Origin: Streptomyces sp. 11x1
GTDB lineage: Bacteria; Actinomycetota; Actinomycetes; Streptomycetales; Streptomycetaceae
Assembly: GCF_032598905.1 (NCBI RefSeq)
Contig: NZ_CP122458.1
Location: 6,349,001-6,413,000 of the forward strand
Length of the DNA: 64,000 nucleotides
Reading direction: 5' to 3'
In this document: positions 18,850 to 26,185 of the stretch, piece after piece
How positions within the stretch are numbered: the first letter of the stretch is position 1
Layout of the letters: each line of letters opens with the position of its first letter
Program-made: the position numbers and the translations under genes
Notes under the pieces: generated by a model
The model's database searches: none
What the model was told of the DNA's origin: nothing
The model's input: only the letters and a program-made list of their open reading frames with translations

Positions 18850-20877
18850 TCAGCTGTGGACCGGTCCCGCGCCCGCGCGCCAGCGTTGCCCGTCGTGTCC
18901 GGACACCTCGGTGAAGGAGACGGAGCCGAGGGCGTCCGGGGTCACGGCGTGCCCCGGCGCGACCGCCGGGCGGATCATGCCGCGGGAGTCGACCTCGAAG
19001 CGCAGGTTGTCGCCGTTGTCCCCGTCGAGCGAGTCGCAGTCCCAGATGCCCACTCCGTCGTCGGTCGCCCCTCGGCTGTCGAGGCACAGGTCGGGATCGG
19101 CGAACGACTGGAGGGCGTCCCGGTTGGAGTCGAGGCGCCAGCGCTGGGTGGCCCGCGAGGAGCAGGTGGCCGTGACGACGTCGGTGCCCTTCTCCAACTC
19201 GCCCCGGATGTCCAGGCACAGGCCGGACGCGACGTTCACCACCTGGGTGTAGGCGCCGTTCAGCGGGGGCCCGTACGGCAACGACGGCTTCGCCGGGCCG
19301 GGCGTCGACGGATCCGGACTCGGGCTCTTGCTCGGCTTCTCCTTCTCCGGGGGCTTCGAGGGACTCTCGGTCTCCGAGGGGGTCGGGGACGGTGTCGGGC
19401 TCGGCGGGACGGTCGGGGGCACCGCGCCCGGGGGCACCGCGCCCGGGGGAGGAACGGCGGGCGTGGTGCCGGAGCCGGCCTCGTCGTCGGACGACGAGCC
19501 GACCGACCCCGAGAACACCAGGAACGCCAACAGCGGCGCCAACGCCACGCCGAGCGCCACCGAGGTCAACGCGACCCGACGCGACGACGACCACTTGGAG
19601 CCCGAGGCCCCGTCTTCGTCCTCCCCACCACTCGGACGCAACGAACGGCTCCAGCCCACACTCCGGGCCGCCCCACCGCCGCTCTCTCCGCCGGCCCCCG
19701 CACCGATCCAGGGCCCGCCACCCCTCCCCGCACCGCCTCGGCCATCGATGCCGGACCCGAGCCACGCCGCGTCCGACCCGGCCGACCCATCCGGGGCAAC
19801 CGCTCCCGCGCCACTCGCCGCGCGCTCCCCACCCCCGGCATCGGATCCGCTGCCCGAACCCGGAACGGCACCCGAACCCGAACCGGCACCGGAACTGAAA
19901 TCGGAACTGGAACCAGGGCCGGCAGGAAGGGCGGCCCGAGCCTCGGCCACCGCCTCGGCCGCAGCTGCTGAGCCCGTCTCCGCCCCCGCCCCGGCGGAGC
20001 CCTCGGCCCGCGTCCCGGTCGCGCCCCGCGTGTACGCCGTACCGCCCCACGGCAGCAACCCCTCCGCGAGGGTCGCGCGCGGGTTGTCGCGCAGGGCGCA
20101 CAGCTCCTCGTACGCGCCGGCGCAGTGCGGGCAGTGCTCCATGTGGGCCTGCAGATCGGTGCTGTGGCGAGGGGTGTCGGGTCGTACGGACTCCTCGATC
20201 AGCCGGCGGAAGTCCTGGCAGCGCGGGTCGTCCGAGGCGGCCAGCCGCACGCGCAGACATGCCTGGCGCAGGGCGTGGAGCGCGGACTCCCGCTTGTACG
20301 TGACGTCGTCGGCGGTGAGGCCGAGCAGAACGGCCGTTCGGTCGTCCGGTTCCCGCTCCACGGCGCCGTACCAGACGAGGCCCTGCGGCCGGGGCGGCAG
20401 CTGTTCGAACGCCGCGAGCAGGGGCGGGACTCGGCCTCCGGGGCCCGTCGTGTCCAGCACGGCCCGCAGGGCGGGGGCGAGACCGGTCGCACCGCCGTCG
20501 GTGGACCAGCCGACGGCGACCCGCGCGGTCAGCAGGAGCAGCCGATGGCGCCAGGGGACGGTGGGTTCGACGCCCCGGGCCGTCTCCTTGGTGGCGACCG
20601 TGAACGCCTGGGTGGCCAGTTCCCGTGCCGCGGACTCGCTCGCGGCGCACAGCCTGGCGTAGGCGAGGACCGAGAGGTGGTGGCGCTCGCGCAGTTCGCG
20701 CAGGGCCGCGTACGCGGTCGGTGAGTCGGAACGTAACAGCGCGGTGAGCCGGGTGTCGGACGCGTTCGCGTACCGGTGCTCGGACCCGTCGTCGGGGCGT
20801 GCACCCGGCGCGCCGGTGTTCCGGTGGTCCTCATGGCCGTCGTTGCCGCCGGGGCGCTCGTCCCGAGCCCGAGTCAT
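18850..20877 (-). CDS. Membrane fusion of sigma-like region, zinc-finger (ZAS) and ricin-type lectin domain
   Basis: 675 residues. Residues 40-125 resemble sigma-70 region 2 helices (RLTALLRSDSPTAYAALREL, LAYARLCAASESAARELATQ); 157-212 resemble region 4 (LPPRPQGLVWYGAVE, VLLGLTADDVTYKRESALHA). H245, C249 and C252 form the H-x3-C-x2-C motif of zinc-binding anti-sigma factors. A Gly/Ser-rich stretch (280-425) leads to a membrane span at about 434-456, a Pro/Thr/Ser/Lys stalk to 540, and a beta-trefoil RICIN domain (541-670) with QRW motifs at 578-580 and 664-666. So the likely layout is cytoplasmic regulator inside, lectin outside. ATG 20877 has GAGGAGG eight bases upstream. It is convergent with hutI. 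Confidence 0.8.
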   Translation of the reverse strand: MTRARDERPGGNDGHEDHRNTGAPGARPDDGSEHRYANASDTRLTALLRSDSPTAYAALRELRERHHLSVLAYARLCAASESAARELATQAFTVATKETARGVEPTVPWRHRLLLLTARVAVGWSTDGGATGLAPALRAVLDTTGPGGRVPPLLAAFEQLPPRPQGLVWYGAVEREPDDRTAVLLGLTADDVTYKRESALHALRQACLRVRLAASDDPRCQDFRRLIEESVRPDTPRHSTDLQAHMEHCPHCAGAYEELCALRDNPRATLAEGLLPWGGTAYTRGATGTRAEGSAGAGAETGSAAAAEAVAEARAALPAGPGSSSDFSSGAGSGSGAVPGSGSGSDAGGGERAASGAGAVAPDGSAGSDAAWLGSGIDGRGGAGRGGGPWIGAGAGGESGGGAARSVGWSRSLRPSGGEDEDGASGSKWSSSRRVALTSVALGVALAPLLAFLVFSGSVGSSSDDEAGSGTTPAVPPPGAVPPGAVPPTVPPSPTPSPTPSETESPSKPPEKEKPSKSPSPDPSTPGPAKPSLPYGPPLNGAYTQVVNVASGLCLDIRGELEKGTDVVTATCSSRATQRWRLDSNRDALQSFADPDLCLDSRGATDDGVGIWDCDSLDGDNGDNLRFEVDSRGMIRPAVAPGHAVTPDALGSVSFTEVSGHDGQRWRAGAGPVHS

Positions 20878-21118
20878 CCTCGTGCCTCCTCGCACCCCCG
20901 TGTGTCCACCCGTCGGCTTCAGGCATACCGAACAGTCTGGCGCGTGACCATAGTGGCTGAAGGTGAACCGAGGGGAAGGGGTTTCTTGCGGTAAGGGGGT
21001 GGGAGGGGAGGAGATAGGGGTCGAGCCGGGAACGGTTCGGCCGGGTACGCCAGGAGTGTCGCAACTCCCACCACACCCGGCCGACTTCGCTCTACGTCGC
21101 GACGGACGGTCCGGACGG

Positions 21119-22021
21119 TCACTCCTCCAGCGTCAGCCCCTTGCGCAGACGCACCAGCGTGCGCGACAGCAACCGGGACACGTGCATCTGGGAGATGCCC
21201 AGTTCGTCCCCGATCTCGGACTGCGTCATGCCGGCCACGAACCGCAGCGACAGGATCTTCCGGTCGCGCGGCGGCAGTTCGGCGATCAGCGGCTTCAGGG
21301 ACTCGACGTACTCGATGCCTTCGAGGCCGTGGTCCTCGTAGCCGATCCGGTCCGCCAGGGCGCCCTCGGAGTCGTCCTCCTCGGGCTGGGCGTCCAGCGA
21401 CGAGGCGGTGTACGCGTTGGACGCCGCCATGCCTTCGACGACCTCGTCGTTCGTCAGCCCGAGGCGCTCCGCCAGCTCTCCCACCGTCGGAGCGCGATCG
21501 AGCTTCTGAGCGAGCTCGTCACCGGCCTTGGCCAGGTCGAGTCGGAGCTCCTGGAGTCTGCGCGGCACCCGCACGGACCAACTCGTGTCGCGGAAGAAGC
21601 GCTTGATCTCGCCGACGATCGTCGGCATCGCGAACGTGGGGAACTCGACGCCCCTGCTCAGTTCGAAGCGGTCGATCGCCTTGATGAGGCCGATCGTGCC
21701 GACCTGGATGATGTCCTCCATGGGTTCGCTGCGCGAGCGGAACCGGGAGGCGGCGAACTTCACCAGCGCCAGGTTGAGTTCGACCAGGGTGTTGCGGACG
21801 TACGAGTACTCGTACGTGCCTTCCTCAAGGGATTCGAGCCGCTCGAAGAGGGTCTTGGACAGGGCTCGTGCGTCCACCGGTCCCACCTCGTCGTACGGGG
21901 GGATCTCCGGGAGGTCGGTGAGCGCGTCGCCCGGATGATGGGCGAGGTCGTCCTGCGTCTCTTCCGGGGCGGATGCCGACGTCGCCCTCTGGGTATGCGA
22001 TTCGTCGAGCCGGGGTGACAT
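21119..22021 (-). CDS. SigB/SigF/SigI-family RNA polymerase sigma factor
   Basis: 300 residues, group 3 sigma factor. Region 2 (VELNLALVKFAASRFRSRSE, DIIQVGTIGLIKAIDRFELS, GVEFPTFAMPTIVGEIKRFF, RDTSWSVRVPRRLQELR), region 3 (APTVGELAERLGLTNDEVVE) and region 4 (LPPRDRKILSLRFVAGMTQS, EIGDELGISQMHVSRLLSRT) are complete. Such factors are held by an anti-sigma kinase and released by a STAS protein; both kinds are encoded next door. By gene order it corresponds to S. coelicolor sigI as I recall it, which is not proven here. ATG 22021 has GGAGG six bases upstream; upstream in-frame ATGs at 22033 and 22117 lack one. It is divergent from the STAS gene. Confidence 0.92.
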   Translation of the reverse strand: MSPRLDESHTQRATSASAPEETQDDLAHHPGDALTDLPEIPPYDEVGPVDARALSKTLFERLESLEEGTYEYSYVRNTLVELNLALVKFAASRFRSRSEPMEDIIQVGTIGLIKAIDRFELSRGVEFPTFAMPTIVGEIKRFFRDTSWSVRVPRRLQELRLDLAKAGDELAQKLDRAPTVGELAERLGLTNDEVVEGMAASNAYTASSLDAQPEEDDSEGALADRIGYEDHGLEGIEYVESLKPLIAELPPRDRKILSLRFVAGMTQSEIGDELGISQMHVSRLLSRTLVRLRKGLTLEE

Positions 22022-22268
22022 GATGTCCTCCATCGTTCTCGGCATATGGCCGCCGATGCCAATACGTGCACTGCGGTGTGCGGCGCCTCCAAAGCCGGCC
22101 GTGTCGATTGGTGTCACTACTAGCCCTACCCGGTTTCCCGACGTCGTCGCAAGTGCCTCCTGTGGTGAAATGTCCCTTTGTGGGCGATTGTTCGGGTGTT
22201 GGAGAGTGTGGAGAAGGCGTAGTGTTCGAGGGCGAGTCAGCAGTCACGACGGTCGGGAGAGGGACGGC

Positions 22269-22637
22269 ATGGACCGTGGGACGGTCGGCAGCGCACAGTC
22301 GGGCCGACTACGGGTCGAGGTGCGGGAAGAGGGCCCCAGCGCCGTCGTGACCCCGGCGGGTGAGCTCGATCACCACACCGCCGATCTGTTGCGTGAGCCA
22401 CTCGAGAGCTGTCTGGACAAGGGGTTCACCCGTCTGGTGGTGGACTGCTCACGCCTGGAGTTCTGCGACTCCACCGGGCTCAACGTCCTGCTGGGCGTGC
22501 GGCTCAGGGCGGAGGCGGCGGGCGGCGGCGTCCATCTGGCGGGCATGCTCCCGGCGGTGGCGCGGGTCTTCGAGATCACCGGGGCGGACGCGGTGTTCAC
22601 CGTCCACGACAGCCTTGAGGCCGCCCTGGGTGACTAG
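22269..22637 (+). CDS. STAS-domain anti-sigma factor antagonist
   Basis: 122 residues, a single STAS domain of the SpoIIAA/RsbV type. The beta strand VTPAGELDHHTADLLREPLE and the phosphorylation loop DCSRLEFCDSTGLNVLLGVR with S68/T69 are canonical. When unphosphorylated such proteins bind the anti-sigma kinase and free the sigma factor. It is divergent from the sigma factor (247-bp gap) and codirectional with the ATP-binding protein 390 bases downstream, so the three probably form one partner-switching unit. ATG 22269 follows GAGAGGGA. Confidence 0.9.
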   Translation: MDRGTVGSAQSGRLRVEVREEGPSAVVTPAGELDHHTADLLREPLESCLDKGFTRLVVDCSRLEFCDSTGLNVLLGVRLRAEAAGGGVHLAGMLPAVARVFEITGADAVFTVHDSLEAALGD

Positions 22638-23027
22638 GCCGCCGACCGGCCCGCCCGTGACCTCCGTCATGGGCGCCGTCGACCGTGACGGTCGACGGCG
22701 TCGGGTCGGCGGCCTTGGCCGCTCGTACGTTCCGGGGCGTACCCCAGGTGTCGCACGCCGATCGTCGGGTTATTCGCGTCACAGGTTCTGTGCCGAAAAC
22801 GTGGGTGTTCTGACGGTTCGCTCGGGCAGGAGACATCCTGGACGCGTCGGTGGTGACCCGGATACGACGGGGTCGCGGCCCGGTGGCACGGGTGCACCGC
22901 GAGGTGTGACGGAAGTACGGATGGCGCGACGGATGACAGCAGAGAACGGCATGCACCGCGGGTCTTCGTCCCGCACCCTTGATAAGTCCTGAATCGTGAA
23001 CTGGTGAATCGGTGAGGTGAAGCGCTG
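22638..23027. other. 390-bp gap between the STAS and ATP-binding genes
   Basis: I see no gene. The first part is GC-rich with GGGTCGGCGGC-type runs; 22770-22830 is lower in GC (GGGTTATTCGCGTCACAGGT, CCGAAAACGTGGGTGTTC) and is the likeliest promoter area for the ATP-binding gene. No -35/-10 pair is clear enough to assign. Confidence 0.45.
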
Positions 23028-23543
23028 ATGAGCACCACCCGGCCTGTCTCGCCGGGCGACCGCGGCCCGGAACCGGGTGCCGGCGGCGCTTCCGGGATGC
23101 CGGGCGGGGATCCGCCCGAGGCCCCCGCCGCGAGCCGACTTCCCCGTCGACTCGACTTCGAGGGCGAGAGCGGCGTGGTGCCGCTCGCCCGTGACTTCAC
23201 CCGCCAGGCGCTGTACGCGTGGGGGTGGCTGCCGGCCGCGACCGCGGACCAGCGGGCCGCGGCCGAGGACGTGCTGCTGGTCGTCTCCGAACTGGTCACC
23301 AACGCCTGTCTGCACGCCGGGGGTCCGGCCGAACTGCGCATCGGGTGCGACAACAAGGTGCTGCGCATCGAGGTGTCCGACCGGGGGACGGGCAGCCCGG
23401 CGCCGCGCACACCGCATCGGGCCGGACGGCCGGGCGGACACGGGATGTTCATCGTGCAGCGGCTCTGCCTGGACTGGGGGGTCGTGCGGGCCCCCGGGGC
23501 GTCCGGGAAGACGGTGTGGGCGGAGCTGGGAGCACCCGCGTAG
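23028..23543 (+). CDS. ATP-binding (HATPase_c) anti-sigma-type regulatory protein
   Basis: 171 residues. After a Pro/Gly-rich N-terminus of about 40 residues comes a GHKL ATPase fold: N-box ELVTNACLHAGG with N92, G1-box D118 in EVSDRGTG, and GGHGMFIVQRL (137 on). This is the RsbW/SpoIIAB-like class abundant in Streptomyces, which bind or phosphorylate sigma factors and STAS partners. No membrane segment or DHp domain is present, so it is not a histidine kinase. Position beside a STAS and a SigB-type sigma gene supports an anti-sigma role, but the actual partner is not shown by sequence. ATG 23028 follows GAGGTGA. Confidence 0.87.
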   Translation: MSTTRPVSPGDRGPEPGAGGASGMPGGDPPEAPAASRLPRRLDFEGESGVVPLARDFTRQALYAWGWLPAATADQRAAAEDVLLVVSELVTNACLHAGGPAELRIGCDNKVLRIEVSDRGTGSPAPRTPHRAGRPGGHGMFIVQRLCLDWGVVRAPGASGKTVWAELGAPA

Positions 23544-23694
23544 CAGCCACCCGCGTGGTGGCCGCGCCCTCCCTTTCGTGAACCGCGTGCCGCCGTCGAG
23601 GCGTGCGCCGAAGCCGTCGACACGCATCCGAACACATCCGACACTTGCGCGTGTCTTCCTTCTCCAAGGGCCCCGGCGTACCTTGAGCCGCCGA

Positions 23695-23711
23695 TCTGAT
23701 GTTCCGTCAGA
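23695..23711 (+). promoter_or_regulatory. TCTGATG-TTC-CGTCAGA dyad in front of the surface-protein operon
   Basis: A 17-bp dyad: TCTGATG at 23695-23701 and CGTCAGA at 23705-23711 (six of seven pairs) around a TTC centre. It ends 15 bases before the GTG start of the LPQTG protein. I recall similar TCTGA-N-TCAGA dyads before secreted-protein genes in Streptomyces, but the function here (operator or 5' mRNA stem) is unknown. Confidence 0.5.
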
Positions 23712-23726
23712 ATGTGGGGTGCCGAG

Positions 23727-24449
23727 GTGTCGTACCGGACGTACCAGAAACGAACCGCCGTGCTCGCGACCCTCGCGGCCCTGGCCGGCTCGGCGGTGCT
23801 GATGGCCGCCCCGGTGGCCCATGCCGAGGTCGTGGACGTCGAGTACAACTGCAAGACGCCGATCGGGGACAAGTCCGCGGTGTCGCCGATCGACATCAAG
23901 GGCGTCGAGAGCGGCGACGGCTACAAGATCACGATGTCGTGGCAGAAGGGCGTCTCGTCCAGCCCGGTCGAGCTGGGCAAGGGCGCGATGACGCCGAGCG
24001 CCACGATCGAACTGGGCGGGGCCGAGAGCGGCACGCTCACGGTGACGGGGCCGGCGAACCAGGAGGCGATCCCGGCCAACACCCCGATCAAGATCAACGA
24101 CCTGAGCGGCACGTACACCCCGAAGGAGACCGGCAAGGTCGAGTTCACGGCGGGTGTGCTCACCATCAAGGCCCTCGGCACGGTGACCACCTGCACGCCG
24201 GGCAACGATCCCGGGCCGTCCCTGACCCTCGACGTCACCACCGCGGGCGGTTCGGGGGGCGGGGCCGACACGGGGGGCTCGGGCGGGTCGAGCACTACGG
24301 GCGGTACGGGTGGTTCGGGCGGCGAGTTGCCGCAGACCGGGCCCCTGGACTCGGCGGTCGCTCTCGGCACGCTCGGCGGCACGGTGCTGCTCGCGGGCAC
24401 GGCCGGAGTGCTGTGGGTGACGCGCAGGAACCAGGCGGTACGTCGCTGA
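23727..24449 (+). CDS. Secreted protein with C-terminal LPQTG sortase-type signal
   Basis: 240 residues. A signal peptide occupies about 1-33 (RTAVLATLAALAGSAVLMAA, cleavage after AHA). Residues 34-170 are a beta-rich extracellular domain with two cysteines (YNCKTPIG, TTCTPGND). A Gly/Ser/Thr-rich linker leads to LPQTG starting at L201, a hydrophobic stretch (VALGTLGGTVLLAGTAGVLW) and the basic tail TRRNQAVRR: the cell-wall sorting layout. Sortase E targets in Streptomyces usually carry LAxTG, so LPxTG is slightly unusual. GTG 23727 is preferred over ATG 23712, which falls immediately after the dyad. The next gene follows after 12 bases. Confidence 0.85.
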   Translation: MSYRTYQKRTAVLATLAALAGSAVLMAAPVAHAEVVDVEYNCKTPIGDKSAVSPIDIKGVESGDGYKITMSWQKGVSSSPVELGKGAMTPSATIELGGAESGTLTVTGPANQEAIPANTPIKINDLSGTYTPKETGKVEFTAGVLTIKALGTVTTCTPGNDPGPSLTLDVTTAGGSGGGADTGGSGGSSTTGGTGGSGGELPQTGPLDSAVALGTLGGTVLLAGTAGVLWVTRRNQAVRR

Positions 24450-24461
24450 CGGGAGCCGAAC

Positions 24462-25598
24462 GTGATCAGTAGGCGGCGGAGGCGGATCCCGGCGTCGTGC
24501 GCACGGGTGCTCACAGTGACGGTGCTCGCCCTCGTGATGGGGCTTCCGGCATCCCTCGCGGATGGCCCCGCGCAGGCGCGGGCGCGGGCGGCCGCGGGGG
24601 AGCAGACCGTGAAGCTGTCCAAGTCGGAGGCGGGGACCGGCGGTTCGGTCGCCGTGACCGGCAGCGGCTGGCGGCCGAGGGCGATCCTGATGGTGCTGAT
24701 CTGCGGTCGGTCGACGCCGTCGACGGGGGTGCCCGGGGGCACCGACTCCTGCGCCAACGCCGACGGACGGGCCGTCACCGTCGACGACAAGGGCGCGTTC
24801 CGCCGGGAGTTGCCGGTGGCGGAGCCCCCGGTGCCGTGCCCGTGCGTCGTGCACGTCTCCACCATCACCGGCCCCAAGGCCGAGGCCGACGCGGCGTTCC
24901 GGGTCGCGGGGCACTCGGTCGAGCCGCTGCCGCGGGAGGCGGCCGGCGGACGGCTGTCCCTGCTGACGGACGGCCGACTGACGGGCTCCAGCGGGCTGTT
25001 GACCTGGTTCGGTGCACCGCCCGCCCGTGAACTGGTCCTCACCGTCGGCAACGTCGGCACCTCCCCGGTGAAGGACCCGGTGTTCCAGGTGGGCACCTCC
25101 CACGGCGTGTTCGCGCCGCGCTGGGAGGAACAGCGATGGCGCGGCACGGTCCGGCCGGGCGGCGAGGCCCGCATCACTCTGCCCGTCGACCTCGCGGCCG
25201 GGGCCCACGGGGACTACACCGTCTCTCTCAAGTACGGCGGCAGGGTCCTCACCGAGCAGACATGGAGCGTGGGCCGCCCCTGGGGCGTCACCCTCTTCTG
25301 GCTGATGCTCTGCCTCGTCGTGCCCGCCGCGCTGTTCCGGATCGGCATGGCGGTGGTGGACCGCGTGCGGCCGGGGCGCGAGGCTCCCGCGCGGAAACGC
25401 CGCAGGCGCCGCCTCGCCGCCCTCCCCGCCTGGCTTCCCAAGCCGCCTCCGTCGACCGCGGCCCACGCCCAGCCCCGTACCCCACCACCCCCACCACGCA
25501 CGACATCCGCGCCCCTACCGTGGTTCACCCCCGACACGGACATGCAGACGGAGGTTTCGGAGGCCGCGGCGGGCCGAACCCGAAAGGGTGACACCTGA
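24462..25598 (+). CDS. Exported membrane-anchored protein with Ig-like region and Pro-rich tail
   Basis: 378 residues, family not named. A basic start and hydrophobic segment (VLTVTVLALVMGLPASLA) form a signal peptide. The extracellular part (45-270) starts like an Ig-like/adhesin repeat (GSVAVTGSGWRPRAILMVLI), carries paired cysteines (ICGR, SCAN, CPC), and continues with ELVLTVGNVGTSPVKDPVFQ. One membrane span lies near 278-300 (VTLFWLMLCLVVPAALFRIG), followed by Arg-rich and Pro-rich cytoplasmic sequence (KRRRRR, PPPPPR). It follows the LPQTG protein by 12 bases, so the two are probably made together and may interact at the surface. Confidence 0.8.
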   Translation: MISRRRRRIPASCARVLTVTVLALVMGLPASLADGPAQARARAAAGEQTVKLSKSEAGTGGSVAVTGSGWRPRAILMVLICGRSTPSTGVPGGTDSCANADGRAVTVDDKGAFRRELPVAEPPVPCPCVVHVSTITGPKAEADAAFRVAGHSVEPLPREAAGGRLSLLTDGRLTGSSGLLTWFGAPPARELVLTVGNVGTSPVKDPVFQVGTSHGVFAPRWEEQRWRGTVRPGGEARITLPVDLAAGAHGDYTVSLKYGGRVLTEQTWSVGRPWGVTLFWLMLCLVVPAALFRIGMAVVDRVRPGREAPARKRRRRRLAALPAWLPKPPPSTAAHAQPRTPPPPPRTTSAPLPWFTPDTDMQTEVSEAAAGRTRKGDT

Positions 25599-26097
25599 GC
25601 TCGCTGCGGCAGCCCTGAACCCTTGGGATTCCACGGGCGCGCAGACGATCGAGGCAACGGGCTGTCCGTCGCGAGAACAGGCCGGTGGTAGTGATGGTGC
25701 CATCCGTTGCGGAGCGGCGTGCGAAAGAGGAACGAATGATCCGGGGAAGCGGGTAGCGGCCGGAACGTGTGCGGCCGTACTCATGATGTGGGGCCTGTAC
25801 CTGTCCACGACGGGGTACGCCGAGGCCGCGCCGGTCAGGTACAAGTGCAAGGCGTACTTCCAACTGGACAAGCTGGGGCGGCCCGAAGCATGTTCCGAGT
25901 GCTGGAGGAGCCGTAGGGGCAAGGCGCTGAACCAGCACCGCGCCAAGATCGTCTGCGAACAGGTGCAGGGAGCCCGGGAACACGTGGTCCAGTGGACGCT
26001 GTACGGCGACTGGGCTTCGCCGAAGAAGAAGTCCACCGTCCGCTGCGGCTTCAAGAACTTCCTGATGGGCGGCGGAGTGGAGACGCGGAGGAAGTAG
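25588..26097 (+). CDS. Small Cys-containing secreted protein, start uncertain (possible frameshift)
   Basis: The open frame runs from GTG 25588, overlapping the previous stop, but its first 50 codons look non-coding. From about 25757 it reads RVAAGTCAAVLMMWGLYLST followed by TGYAEAAPVRYKCKAY, a convincing signal peptide, then a mature part of about 85 residues with four cysteines (KCKAY, ACSEC, VCEQV after IVCE, RCGFK). The best start, ATG 25736 with GAGGA upstream, begins Met-Ile-Arg-Gly-Ser-Gly and hits a stop at 25754. One extra G in the GGG before that stop would join it to the signal peptide. So either the gene is frameshifted or the sequence lost a base. Confidence 0.45.
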   Translation: MTPELAAAALNPWDSTGAQTIEATGCPSREQAGGSDGAIRCGAACERGTNDPGKRVAAGTCAAVLMMWGLYLSTTGYAEAAPVRYKCKAYFQLDKLGRPEACSECWRSRRGKALNQHRAKIVCEQVQGAREHVVQWTLYGDWASPKKKSTVRCGFKNFLMGGGVETRRK

Positions 26098-26130
26098 CCC
26101 TCACGAACGGCTCGTGCGCGTCATGCGTCG

Positions 26131-26171
26131 CGGGGCCCGGCACGTCTCGTTTCCGGGCGAGCCGGGCCCCG
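26131..26171. terminator. Bidirectional stem-loop between convergent genes
   Basis: CGGGGCCCGGC at 26131-26141 pairs perfectly with GCCGGGCCCCG at 26161-26171 around a 19-base loop. It lies 34 bases after the stop of the small secreted protein and 15 bases beyond the stop of the peptide transporter, so it can serve both. Confidence 0.75.
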
Positions 26172-26185
26172 TGAAGCCGTCGATC

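Noticed and set aside
22100..22215. GGGTAG and GGGTGT boxes resembling SigB/SigF-type -10 elements between the sigma and STAS genes
   Set aside because: No matching GTTT-type -35 at the required 13-16 bp spacing on either strand, so not assigned.
22779..25466. An 895-codon minus-strand open frame over the anti-sigma and surface-protein genes
   Set aside because: Low-complexity antisense reading; both plus-strand genes have signal peptides or GHKL motifs and proper starts.
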